From Oleiphilus sp. (GTDB lineage Bacteria; Pseudomonadota; Gammaproteobacteria; Pseudomonadales; Oleiphilaceae), in NCBI GenBank assembly GCA_006212045.1, contig PZPK01000003.1:124001-188000 (forward strand): DNA of 64,000 bases, in the 5' to 3' direction. Position numbers and translations under genes: made by a program. The notes beneath the pieces are model-generated. The model had not been told where the DNA came from, did not search any database, and saw only the letters and a program-made list of their open reading frames with translations. Shown one piece after another: positions 17,561-27,500 of this stretch (within the stretch, counting starts at the first letter, position 1; each line of letters starts with the position of its first letter).

Positions 17561-18952
17561 ATGCCGGAATTTGATTTTGACCTTTTCGTCATCGGTGCGG
17601 GTTCTGCCGGCGTTCGACTGGCCCGGATGTCCGCAGCCAAGGGTGTTCGTGTGGGAGTGGCCGAAGACCGATATCTGGGGGGTACCTGTGTCAATGTGGG
17701 CTGCGTTCCCAAGAAGCTGTTTGTTTATGCGTCTGAAGTCCCCGAGCAGTTGGATTGTGCACGTGGATTTGGCTGGGATAGTGAACCCTTGCGTTTCGAT
17801 TGGACGACGCTAAGAGACAACAAAAACTCCGAAATACTGCGGCTTAATGGTATCTACCGGAAACTTCTGGAGAATTCTGGAGCCAGCCTGTTTGAAGGCC
17901 GGGCGCGATTCCAGGACACGCATCATGTTGAAGTGAATGGAAAACGCATCAGCGCCGAACATATTGTGATTGCAACCGGCGGCTGGCCTTTTGTGCCGGA
18001 CTTTCCGGGAAATAACTATGCGATCACCTCAAATGAGCTGTTTTATCTGGAAAGCCTCCCCAGACAGGCCGTTGTGCTCGGGGGTGGTTACATTGCAGTT
18101 GAAATGGCCGGGATATTGAATGGTCTCGGTGTGGAAACTACGCTGATCTATCGTGGCGATCTGTTTTTAAGAGGGTTCGATCAGGAGATCCGTGAGTTTG
18201 TTCGCGAAGAGCTTGAGAAAAAGGGAATCAGGCTATTGTTCTCGGATAATATCGCAGAGATTCGACAGGTTTCCGGCTCCGCACAGATACTTGATGCCAA
18301 ACAGCAGTCTTATCAAGTGATACTGGAGTCCGGAAAGGCCCTGAATGCAGGGCTTGTCCTGGCAGCAACCGGTCGAAAAGCGCATCTGGATGATCTTGGC
18401 CTGGAGAATCTTGCGCTTGAACGAAACCGGGATGGCAGTGTTTCGGTTGATGACTGTTACCGAACCTCGGTCGCCAACATATTCGCACTTGGCGATGTCA
18501 CCGGTCGTATTCAATTGACGCCGGTCGCTTTGGCTGAGGGCATGTTCCTGAGCGAGTATCTGTACGGAGCTGGCGAGGCCACACCGCAGGTGGATTACGA
18601 GAATATCGCGACGGCAGTGTTCTGCCAGCCGAATATCGGTACGGTTGGCCTGAGCGAAGAGCAGGCACGTGAACGGGGGATGGAAGTGGATGTGTTTGTG
18701 TCTGAATTTCGTCCCCTGAAGCATACCCTCTCGGGCAGTGATGAACGCTGTTTGATGAAGCTGATTGTTGATCGTGGATCGGATCGTGTGGTCGGAGCTC
18801 ATATGGTAGGGCATGAGGCCGGCGAAATCATTCAGGGGCTTGCAATCGCCCTGAAATGCGGAGCAAGCAAAGCGCAGTTTGACGCCACTATCGGCATTCA
18901 CCCGACATCGGCGGAAGAGTTTGTTACCATGCGCTCTGCGCGCAAGGACTGA
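17561..18952 (+). CDS. gor: Glutathione-disulfide reductase
   Basis: NADPH-dependent flavoprotein that reduces oxidised glutathione in the cytoplasm; about 463 residues. Visible are the FAD-binding [12 protein letters not shown], the redox-active disulfide [13 protein letters not shown], the NAD(P) Rossmann motif [17 protein letters not shown], a second FAD motif (FALGDVTGR) and the C-terminal dimer-interface His in [17 protein letters not shown] at 17561 is chosen; a GTG directly before it is also in frame. Glutathione reductase is favoured over other disulfide reductases by the CVNVGC motif and length. Confidence 0.92.
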   Translation: MPEFDFDLFVIGAGSAGVRLARMSAAKGVRVGVAEDRYLGGTCVNVGCVPKKLFVYASEVPEQLDCARGFGWDSEPLRFDWTTLRDNKNSEILRLNGIYRKLLENSGASLFEGRARFQDTHHVEVNGKRISAEHIVIATGGWPFVPDFPGNNYAITSNELFYLESLPRQAVVLGGGYIAVEMAGILNGLGVETTLIYRGDLFLRGFDQEIREFVREELEKKGIRLLFSDNIAEIRQVSGSAQILDAKQQSYQVILESGKALNAGLVLAATGRKAHLDDLGLENLALERNRDGSVSVDDCYRTSVANIFALGDVTGRIQLTPVALAEGMFLSEYLYGAGEATPQVDYENIATAVFCQPNIGTVGLSEEQARERGMEVDVFVSEFRPLKHTLSGSDERCLMKLIVDRGSDRVVGAHMVGHEAGEIIQGLAIALKCGASKAQFDATIGIHPTSAEEFVTMRSARKD

Positions 18953-19018
18953 AATCTTGGCTATAGAATCTGACTGCGCAGCTTGTCGCTGGCCGGGAGC
19001 TATTCTTGGTTCACGCTA

Positions 19019-19047
19019 GTGCTTGCTTTCGAATAAACGATTATACT
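19019..19047 (+). promoter_or_regulatory. Possible trpS promoter
   Basis: A TATACT -10 box lies at 19042-19047 with a weak GTGCTT 17 bases upstream. It is 51 bases before the TTG start proposed for trpS and inside the open frame that extends further up, which argues against the longer protein. Confidence 0.5.
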
Positions 19048-19097
19048 TCAGCGAAAATTCTTCTTTTCCCCTATCCCGTTTCTATCAGGAGATCAAT

Positions 19098-20315
19098 TTG
19101 AGTTCTGTAGAGTTACAGAAGCGTGTGCTATCCGGCATGCGTCCCACTGGCAAACTTCACATGGGCCATTACCATGGCGTATTGAAAAACTGGGTCGAGC
19201 TGCAGCACGACTACGAATGTTTCTTCTTTGTAGCGGACTGGCATGCGCTGACCACACATTACGATGATCCCTATAATATTGAGCAAAGCGTATGGGATAT
19301 GGTGATCGATTGGCTGGCCGCCGGTATTAATCCGGGTTCAGCGACGATGTTTGTGCAATCCCATGTCCCTGAGCATGCTGAATTGCATCTTCTGTTATCG
19401 ATGATCACACCGCTGGGTTGGCTTGAGCGCGTGCCCACCTACAAGGATCAGCAGGAAAAACTGAAAGAAAAAGATCTGGCGACCTACGGCTTTCTGGGTT
19501 ATCCGCTGTTGCAGAGTGCCGATATTCTTGTTTATCGGGCAGGGCAGGTTCCTGTAGGGGCGGATCAGGTCGCTCATGTTGAAATGACGCGGGAAGTCGC
19601 CAGAAGGTTCAATCACCTCTATGGCAAGGACCCCGGGTTTGAGGAGCAGGCCGAGGCGGCGATCGCCAAGATGGGTAAAAAGAATGCCCGGCTTTATCGC
19701 AATCTGTTGAAAAAGTTCCAGGAGCAGGGAGAAGAGGAGGCGCTTGAAACTGCACGTGCGCTGATTCAGGAGCAGCAAAATATCTCTCTGGGTGACCGGG
19801 AACGACTGTTTGGCTATATCGAAGGCGGTGGCAAGGTAATCCTGCCAGAGCCTCAGCCTTTGTTGACCAAGTCATCCAAGATGCCCGGGCTGGATGGCCA
19901 GAAAATGTCCAAATCCTACAATAATACGATCGGTTTGCGAGAGGAGGCGGATGAGGTTGCGCAAAAAATTAAAACCATGCAGACAGATCCTCAGCGCGTC
20001 AGATTGTCTGATCCCGGTGATCCCGAGAAATGCCCGGTTTGGAAACTGCATGAAGTGTATTCGGATGAAACGCGAAAAAAATGGGTGCAGGAAGGCTGTA
20101 AGAGTGCCGGTATAGGCTGCCTGGAATGTAAAAAACCCGTGATCGAAGCCGTGGTTGAAGAACAGCGCCCAATTATTGATCGGGCCAAACAGTATGAAGA
20201 TAATCCTGAGTTGGTGCGCAGTATTATTTCCGAGGGCAGTGAGCGGGCGCGCGACGCAGCCAAAGCGACCCTGGAAGAAGTGCGTCAGGTGATGGGGCTT
20301 TCTTTCGGCTCTTGA
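19098..20315 (+). CDS. trpS: Tryptophanyl-tRNA synthetase
   Basis: Class I aminoacyl-tRNA synthetase charging tRNA-Trp, about 405 residues. The HIGH-type motif is GKLHMGHYHG, the KMSKS motif is intact (GQKMSKSYNN). It carries an insert of about 60 charged residues between the two halves (KMGKKNARLYRNLLKK onward), as in the longer Pseudomonas-type TrpS. The frame stays open to an ATG at 19023, but a TTG at 19098 with AGGAG six bases upstream gives the conserved N-terminus ending VLSGMRPTG, and a -10 box falls inside the extension. It leads the trpS-scpA-scpB group. Confidence 0.95.
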   Translation: MSSVELQKRVLSGMRPTGKLHMGHYHGVLKNWVELQHDYECFFFVADWHALTTHYDDPYNIEQSVWDMVIDWLAAGINPGSATMFVQSHVPEHAELHLLLSMITPLGWLERVPTYKDQQEKLKEKDLATYGFLGYPLLQSADILVYRAGQVPVGADQVAHVEMTREVARRFNHLYGKDPGFEEQAEAAIAKMGKKNARLYRNLLKKFQEQGEEEALETARALIQEQQNISLGDRERLFGYIEGGGKVILPEPQPLLTKSSKMPGLDGQKMSKSYNNTIGLREEADEVAQKIKTMQTDPQRVRLSDPGDPEKCPVWKLHEVYSDETRKKWVQEGCKSAGIGCLECKKPVIEAVVEEQRPIIDRAKQYEDNPELVRSIISEGSERARDAAKATLEEVRQVMGLSFGS

Positions 20316-20365
20316 GGCGGTCGGCTGGGAAGGGTAATGGCAATCACATTGGGTGAAACGCAGCA

Positions 20366-21178
20366 ATGACAAACAGTCAGCCAACGCATAATCCGGTGCA
20401 GGAAGAGCTTCCGCTGGCAATGGTCGCGGGGCAGCCGATCAAGGATATGCCGGAAGACCTTTATATACCGCCGGATGCGCTGTCGGTTATTCTGGAGGCG
20501 TTTGAGGGGCCGCTCGACTTGCTGCTCTACCTGATTCGACGTCAGAACATGGACATTCTGATGATTGATGTGCATGAAATCACCCGGCAGTACATGCACT
20601 ACATTGAAACGGCTGAAGCTATGAAGTTTGAGCTTGCAGCGGAATATCTGCTGATGGCTGCCATGCTGGCCGAGATCAAATCCCGGATGCTGCTACCGAA
20701 ACCTGCCAATGAGGAGGAGCATGAGGAAGATCCTCGTGCCGAGCTTATTCGCCGCTTGCAGCAGTATGAACGTTTTAAACTTGCCGCCGAGGATCTGGAT
20801 CGCTTGCCGCGTGTGCATCGGGATATTGCCTTAGCCCAGGTAGAGGTCGACAAATCCGGCGTTTCAAAACCTCAGGTCGAGGTGTCGCTGGACGAGCTCA
20901 TCGCGGCGTTGAATAGTGTGTTATCGAGATCATCAATGTTTGAGAGTCATCACGTGGCGCGGGAAAAACTCTCCACCAGGGAGCGGATGTCACGTATTCT
21001 CGCGCGCGTTTCCGAAGAAAATTTTGTCAGTTTCTATCAGCTTTTTACAGGTGCCGAGGGGCGACAAGGTGTCGTTGTCACTTTTCTCGCGATGATGGAG
21101 TTGGTTAAAGAGCAGTTGATTGAGCTGGTACAGGCCCAGCCTTTAGGGCCGATACATCTGAAAGCCAAAGCCCATTAG
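20366..21178 (+). CDS. scpA: Segregation and condensation protein A (kleisin)
   Basis: Kleisin subunit of the SMC-ScpAB condensin, 270 residues. The N-terminal SMC-binding domain shows FEGPLDLLLYLIRRQNMDI and AEYLLMAAMLAEIKSRMLLP, which are family hallmarks; the C-terminal winged helix includes VVVTFLAMMELVKEQLIEL. It is 50 bases after trpS and 44 before scpB. The frame runs 40 or so residues before the conserved block, as is usual in this group. No smc gene is in the window. Confidence 0.95.
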   Translation: MTNSQPTHNPVQEELPLAMVAGQPIKDMPEDLYIPPDALSVILEAFEGPLDLLLYLIRRQNMDILMIDVHEITRQYMHYIETAEAMKFELAAEYLLMAAMLAEIKSRMLLPKPANEEEHEEDPRAELIRRLQQYERFKLAAEDLDRLPRVHRDIALAQVEVDKSGVSKPQVEVSLDELIAALNSVLSRSSMFESHHVAREKLSTRERMSRILARVSEENFVSFYQLFTGAEGRQGVVVTFLAMMELVKEQLIELVQAQPLGPIHLKAKAH

Positions 21179-21222
21179 GGGACGAGGCCTGTAATCAAAG
21201 TGAGCGAAAAGACGCATAAAGT

Positions 21223-21915
21223 ATGAGTGAAGCCATGAAAGATCAGAGCCAAAACACGCCATCTGAACTGGTCCGGATTTGCGAGGCGCTGATATTTGCT
21301 GCTGATAAACCGCTAAGTCTTGAGCGCATGCGTGCTCTTGTTGATGAAGCCGCTGCGGGTGATGACAGTGCTGTAGATTTGCCGGCGTTGAAGGCCGCGA
21401 TCGCAGAGCTTCAGTGCCATTATCAGGGGCGCGGCGTCGAGCTGGTCAAGGTGGGAAGTGGTTATCGATTTCAGACCTGTACGGGCGTCAGTGATGTGGT
21501 GAATCGTCTATGGGATGAAAAGCCACAGAAATATTCCAGGGCTTTATTGGAGACCTTGGCTCTGGTCGCCTACCGACAACCGATCACGCGCGGTGATATC
21601 GAAGAAATACGGGGTGTTTCGGTGAGTTCCAATATTATCAAGACGTTGGTTGAGCGGGAGTGGATTCGCGTGATCGGGCATCGAGATGTGCCCGGGCGCC
21701 CAGCGATCTACGCCACCACAAAAGTGTTTCTCGATTATTTCAATTTGCACTCTCTGGATCAGTTGCCGGCACTGGCTGATGTGCGGGATATCGATACGAT
21801 CAGCCGTGAAATTGCCCAGCAGCTAGAGCTGGAAGATACCCAGGAGCCAGAAGCCCAGGACTCAGGCGAGAAAGAGACCACTGGGGAAAGTCCGGCGCTA
21901 GGCACGCTCAATTAA
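21223..21915 (+). CDS. scpB: Segregation and condensation protein B
   Basis: Winged-helix dimer that binds ScpA in the condensin complex, 230 residues. Two winged-helix domains are visible with ICEALIFAADKPLSLERM in the first and ALLETLALVAYRQPITRGDIEE-type sequence in the second (seen as LALVAYRQPITRGDIEEIRG), plus GRPAIYATTKVFLDYF. The C-terminal 30 residues are acidic and disordered. A second ATG at 21235 is possible. In many relatives a pseudouridine synthase gene (rluB) follows; here a patatin-like gene does. Confidence 0.94.
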   Translation: MSEAMKDQSQNTPSELVRICEALIFAADKPLSLERMRALVDEAAAGDDSAVDLPALKAAIAELQCHYQGRGVELVKVGSGYRFQTCTGVSDVVNRLWDEKPQKYSRALLETLALVAYRQPITRGDIEEIRGVSVSSNIIKTLVEREWIRVIGHRDVPGRPAIYATTKVFLDYFNLHSLDQLPALADVRDIDTISREIAQQLELEDTQEPEAQDSGEKETTGESPALGTLN

Positions 21916-21933
21916 CCTGGATCGGTTTGCTTG

Positions 21934-23352
21934 ATGGTCCGCTTTTTCTTTAGTGCATGGAAACAGCCCTTTGATTCCCGCATGTGTTATTTCAAACGCC
22001 GGGGTTTTGCTGCTTTAGTCTGTCAGCGTCTTTTGCTGCTCAGCTTTCTGCTTACCGGATGCGCGCAAATTGATGTAAATACGATCGGTGCCCGTAATCC
22101 TGTGCCTTCAGATGTGTCCGCCACCAGTGCCGAGCCAGGCAAGTACAATCCCGGCGAGAATCTTGTATTTTTAGCGCTGTCCGGTTCCGGCACACGCGCG
22201 GCAGCCCTGGGTTACTCTGTGATGCGCGTATTGGAGGGCACGCGCTTCCTGAACGAAAGTGGCGCAGAGGTATCCCTGCTGCAAGACCTCGACCATATTT
22301 CGGCCGTTTCGGGTGGTAGCTATCCCGCCGCTTACTATGCAGCGTTCAAAGAACGACTCTTTGATGAGTTTGAGTCTGCGCTGATCAGGCAAACGCCAGA
22401 TGAGGTTCGGGCTAACACCTGGTTCAGCCCGGATTACTGGTGGCAAGCGCTCAGGACCGGGTTTAATGTAACAGCTCTGGCAGTGTGGTATTACGACACA
22501 CTTTTATTCGAGGGCAGAACCTTTGCGGATATCGCTTCGCATGGATGGCCGCGGGTAACGATCGCTGCGACGGACCTAGCAGAAGGTGTGCCCTTCCGGT
22601 TCAATGCGGACCGAATGCAGCAACTGTGTTTGGGTGGAGCACCGGTGAGTCTGGCGCATGCGGTCGTCGCTTCTTCGGCGTGGCCGATGGGGTTTCCCAA
22701 TCTGGTGCTGGAGCGGACAGCGGGCGACTGCAAAAGCACTCAGATGGGAGCGGAGAATTACGAAAAAAGCCTGGTCAGTGGGGGCGTTGAACAAAAAGAC
22801 TCCCATTTTCACTTTCTGCATCTAACAGACGGGGCATTCTCTGACCCGCTTGCCCTGTATGCGCTTTCTTCGGAAATGGCAGAGGTGGGTCGTGCCGCTG
22901 CCGGGAAGATCTCCCGTTATACATTGGAGCAGCCGCTCAAACGTGTTGTGCTGATATTGGTCAACAGCATGGAAACGCCAATGAGTGAGTGGGTTGGCCA
23001 TTCCGCCGAGCTGGACCCTCGCCAGGCTATCAAGGGCCTAAGCAACTTGCTGTATCGAGAGGTCGGGGAGAAGAGCAAAGGCGATTTCTATGATCTGGCT
23101 GCGGACTTTAAATTGCTTCTTTCTGATGAGGAGCCAAACCTGGAGTTTTACATTCTGGAAGTCAGCTATCAGGCAATTGCTTCGGAGCATGAAGGCTCGT
23201 TTGTCGCACAGCTTCCGACCGGTTCGACATTGAGCGAAGCCCAGATTGACGCGGTGATGGCGTCTGCATCCAGACAGCTCAACGAATCGCGGCAGTTTCA
23301 GTCTTTGCTGCGTTCGCTGCGTGCAAAGCCTGTCCACGGGAATGGCCATTAG
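21934..23352 (+). CDS. Patatin-like phospholipase lipoprotein
   Basis: Predicted lipid acyl hydrolase anchored as a lipoprotein. The lipobox LLTGC (Cys27 if translation starts at the ATG at 21982) follows a strongly hydrophobic signal. The patatin catalytic parts are in order: oxyanion region ALSGSGTRAAALGY, nucleophile Ser in HISAVSGGSYPAAYY and the Asp in LTDGAFSDPL. After removal of the signal about 445 residues remain. The start is uncertain: ATG 21934 gives an N-terminus of 16 extra residues, ATG 21982 a cleaner signal peptide; neither has a good ribosome site. It follows scpB by 18 bases. Substrate unknown. Confidence 0.82.
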   Translation: MVRFFFSAWKQPFDSRMCYFKRRGFAALVCQRLLLLSFLLTGCAQIDVNTIGARNPVPSDVSATSAEPGKYNPGENLVFLALSGSGTRAAALGYSVMRVLEGTRFLNESGAEVSLLQDLDHISAVSGGSYPAAYYAAFKERLFDEFESALIRQTPDEVRANTWFSPDYWWQALRTGFNVTALAVWYYDTLLFEGRTFADIASHGWPRVTIAATDLAEGVPFRFNADRMQQLCLGGAPVSLAHAVVASSAWPMGFPNLVLERTAGDCKSTQMGAENYEKSLVSGGVEQKDSHFHFLHLTDGAFSDPLALYALSSEMAEVGRAAAGKISRYTLEQPLKRVVLILVNSMETPMSEWVGHSAELDPRQAIKGLSNLLYREVGEKSKGDFYDLAADFKLLLSDEEPNLEFYILEVSYQAIASEHEGSFVAQLPTGSTLSEAQIDAVMASASRQLNESRQFQSLLRSLRAKPVHGNGH

Positions 23353-23404
23353 CTGACAGTGGGGCTTTTTGTGCTTACTTCAGGCGCTTGCTCGTAAACC
23401 TCTG

Positions 23405-24256
23405 TCATTGCCTTTCGGCGATGGCACCCTTACCGACGCCTTCATATGCTCTTACCAGAAAGTGATCGTCCGGGTATTGTTGACGGCAGGTCTCGGCAAT
23501 GTGATCAGCAATGAGTTCGACGGTGGAATCGGTAGCGATAAAATAGACCTTCTTGCATGGCAGACCAAGTTCAAACTTGCCTTGGCTTGCAGCATAGGAA
23601 AAGAAGGCGTGCTTCTTGCCATCGATATCCCTGGTTTCTTTCAGATCCGATTCCGTAGCAATGTAGATATTTCGGAAGCGCGCAGCCCAGAGATCTTCCA
23701 GATCATGGTCTCGTTGGTGGTTGCGGAATATTTCGATGCGGGAACGGTGTCCATGCACAATACGCTGGCAATTACCTTCGTGTTTTTTGAGGCCGTGACT
23801 GTAATGATAATAGGCGCGATCGATCTGTTCTTCTCTGAGCACCAGTTTAATGTCCTGAACATTCTCGGGCAGCACTTCAAGGATACGAGCCTTCAGATAG
23901 GCTGAAACAGACGCCACATTCACAGTTTTCGCTTCGAGCAGGACGATCGCATCCGCTGGGGACTTCAGATGATAGCTCCCCGAAATATTTGACCATGATA
24001 GGGTTTGCTCTTTCTTGCCTTTTTTGACAGCGAGGTCCTTGACCTGGGTTGAAATCACGAAGCGATGATCAAGTTCGTGATCGATCAGGTGTTTGACCTC
24101 TTTTTTGACAAGGCCAAAGTCGAAAACCATGCCCTGTTCGTCCAATGCGCCGCTTAGTTCGATGTCGACAATCCAGCTTTCTCCAACGATGCCCCGTTGC
24201 ATGTCAAAATACGAGAAATCAATCACCGTCAGATCATTTACAAATAACTTGTTCAT
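23405..24256 (-). CDS. Double T-fold 6-pyruvoyl-tetrahydropterin synthase/QueD-like protein
   Basis: Family of QueD/PTPS enzymes, but 283 residues long, about twice the usual 120-140. The first half (1-145) has the T-fold landmarks GMVFDFGLVKKEVKHLID and LDHRF but no metal ligands. The second half carries the active-site set: His154 in HYSHG, Cys163 in EGNCQR and His168/His170 in VHGH, then a TDSTVELIADHIA segment like the family's C-terminal Glu motif. So one catalytic and one degenerate T-fold appear fused. It stands alone, convergent with the patatin gene. No other queuosine or folate gene is near, so the substrate is unknown. Confidence 0.75.
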   Translation of the reverse strand: MNKLFVNDLTVIDFSYFDMQRGIVGESWIVDIELSGALDEQGMVFDFGLVKKEVKHLIDHELDHRFVISTQVKDLAVKKGKKEQTLSWSNISGSYHLKSPADAIVLLEAKTVNVASVSAYLKARILEVLPENVQDIKLVLREEQIDRAYYHYSHGLKKHEGNCQRIVHGHRSRIEIFRNHQRDHDLEDLWAARFRNIYIATESDLKETRDIDGKKHAFFSYAASQGKFELGLPCKKVYFIATDSTVELIADHIAETCRQQYPDDHFLVRAYEGVGKGAIAERQ

Positions 24257-24537
24257 ACTCTTTGTCTGCGTGCGCTGTGTGAGGTACTGCGAGGGCGCGG
24301 ATTCTAACAGAATCGCAGGACTTTTGATGCAATTTTTTGCTCTGTAATCAGGGTGTTTGTTTTTGTAACCTTTGTCGGGCCCAAACTTGCTATACAGCCT
24401 TATTGCATTAGGCTAAAGTTTATATGTGAAGCAATAAATTCGCTTTCAATATGGACATGGGACGTAACTACAGACGCCGATGCCAAAACAGGATGGCGGC
24501 TTGAAAAACAACGAAATTTTAAAAGACACATAATTGC

Positions 24538-27500
24538 GTGATTGATTCCGGCTCAAAAAAAATATTGGATGACCTGGTGGAAGTCACCTCCAGGTATCTC
24601 GATGAATGCCTGGAGCGATCCATCCGAGTCGCTAATAAGCAGCTCTACGAAAGGTTGCAGCATCTGTCTGACAACGAACAAAGTGACTATTCGTATGCGG
24701 TAAACCTCCTTGAGTCCAATCTGGAATGGATCGTCAACAAAATCTCCGTGATTACCCTGAAGTCGCTTAGCACCCCGCAGGCACTGGTAACCGGCTCCCC
24801 GGATGTGATGCCAGAAGAGACCGAAACCGGTTTGAGTCTGGTCTCCAAAGATGAGTTTGAAGACTGGCTGCTGGTTGATGTCAGCAAGAAAAAGCTGGAA
24901 CGCGAGTTGGGTGGGCGGCTGAGTGATGTCTGCCAGGTGTTCTCGAAAATCAAGGCCTGTCATATTAACGAAGGGAATCTCGCGATTGGGCCGGAACAAT
25001 TGCTCACGCATTTGAAATACGCGATTGATGCTCTGAAGATTCCTTCAGTTGCACAAATAACAATTTATCGGTCAGCGACCGCCTCGTTGTGCGGTGATCT
25101 AAATCGTATGTACGGGGAGCTGGTCACTCGTGCCGCACAGCATGGTGTAAAAGTGACACGAGAGCCGCCTAAGGTTGGTTCCCGTGCTGGTGGTCCTTCG
25201 ATCCGTACTGGACAGCATGGTGGAGGCGAGGCGACGGAGCAGGCAGCTCAGGCTGCGACGGCTGGGACCAGTGAGTCCGAAAATGAAAGCCAGGAAGAGC
25301 TGGCACGACAGCGTTATTCCTCTCTCAATACGCTTGCCCGACTAGGAGCTGTTCTTCAAAACGGCAACCGTTTGGGGGACCGGCAATCCGCCAGTGGACA
25401 AGAATCCGCTAGTGTGACCGAGGTGAATGCCTTGGATAGCGCTGCTTTTGAAGTCAGCCCCTTGTTGCTGAAACTCAAACAGTCCAAAACCAAACAGATA
25501 GATGACCAGGGGCTGACCTCAGGTAGTCTGAAAGACTGGGTGCGCCAAGAGCTGGCCTCCAGCAGTCGTACGGATGCCGATCTGTCAGAAAATGAGACAG
25601 AACTGATCGATGTCACAGACGCCCTGTTTGATGCGATTTCTCTGCAGATCAAGGGTAACAAGACACTTGAGGGTTGGCTGGCCAAACTCAAGCTGGTCAT
25701 TCTTAAGAGCGTACTTTCCGATCAAAGCTTCTTTACCAATAGCGAGCACCCCGCCAGAACCATGCTCAACCGCTTGGGAAGCCTGGCAGAAATCGTGGAA
25801 TCCGGCCACACTCGCCTGCAATCCATTCTGGACCGATCCATTGACAAAGTTGTGAATGAATATGATCAGGATACCAGTTCCATCGAAGATGTGGTTGCAG
25901 AGCTTTCCGGGCTTTTCGAACGACATGTCGCAGCTTACAGACGCAATTCCGAGAGATTGGCGCATAGTTACGAAGGCAAGCAGAAGGTTGCCAAGATTCG
26001 CCACAAGGTCATCCTTGATATCAACAACATGCTGGCGGGAAAGCAAGTGCCGGAGCAGGTACTTCAGCTTATTGATAAAAATGGCTGGAGAGAATACCTG
26101 GCGTTGACCGCCATTCGGGATGGTGAGCAGGGCAAGGCCTACATGGAAGGGCTTGACTGTATTCAGCAGTTGCTGCAGTGGATTGACGCTTTGTATGGGG
26201 AAGACGAAAAGCTGGCCAGGGAAGTAAGTGTCGAGGTCGGCATGGAGGCTTCATCCTTGCTGGCAATGATCGATCGCGAACTTACCGGGTTGGGTAAAAC
26301 AGGTTACGAATCCACTTTGGATACGTTGGAAGGCTGTCTGGCAGGAGAGCTACGACCCTCGTTGGTTCATATCGAACATTATGATTGGCCGTTCGGCGAG
26401 GGTGAGCAGGAATTGGAAGCCTTGCTGCCTAAAGCACATGATTCGAGTAAATTCTCGCGCTGGCATCGGCAGTTACTGGCAATGAAAACAGGGGATTGGC
26501 TGCAATTATTGGGTGAAGACGGATCCACCCGTGTGCTGCGTCTGGCCTGGGCCGGAACCGAGTCCTTTCGTTTTGTGTTTGTCGATACCCAGGGCATGAA
26601 AGATGAAGATATGTCTCTGGATCAGTTGGCAGAGATGTTGCGCCAGGGCAATGCACGACTGATAGAACACTCCGATGTACCGCTGGTCGATCAGGGCTTG
26701 CATCGCATGGTGCAGGCAACCTATGAAGAGTTGAGTGGCCAGGCGAATTGTGATGCGCTTACTGGTCTTCTTACGCGACAGGCGCTTGAACGGGCTCTGG
26801 ATCAAACGGCCGCCCTGTCGATGAGCTTGCAAGCCAATTCGGTGTTTCTGTATGCCGATATTAATGACTTCAATGTGGCAAATAGCACCTATGGTCACTC
26901 GGCGGGAGATGCAATATTAAAGCACCTCGCCAATGTGCTCAGAGATTTTTCCGGAGAGAACAGTTTCTGCGGCCGTCTCGGTGGCAATGAGTTTGGTATC
27001 GTTTTGCAGACCTGCACCATTGAACAGGCGAAACGTGTTGCTGACAGTATCCACACAGAATTGTCCGAAAACCCTCCGGTCTACAAAGGCGGACAGATCA
27101 AAGTCGATCTCAGTATTGGTATTGCCGAGATCAACCACGAAGTGGATGACTATGATTCGGTACTCCGCAAGTCCGAGTTGGCCTGCGGGGAGGCTAAATC
27201 CGGTGCTTCCGGTGCAGTGGTGGTTTATGAACCGCAGAGTCACGATATTAAAAGACGCAATGACTTTCTGTTTTGGGTCAAAAAGCTCAATGGCTCTCTG
27301 GACAACCTGTTATCACTGAGAGTGCAGGAAATACGGCCAATCCTTGGGAGTGCAGCACATCAATCGCACTGGGAGATTCTTCTCGGTGTTGAGCATGATG
27401 GCGAGGTTATCCCGCCGTCGCCGCTGATTGAGGCGGCAGAGCATTTTGGCAAAATGCCGTTGATTGACGAATGGGTGGTTCGCTCTTCGCTGGCCTGGAT

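Noticed and set aside
24353-24541. A 62-codon frame that overlaps the GTG of the DUF1631 gene
   Set aside because: AT-rich intergenic DNA, no ribosome site and no recognisable motif.
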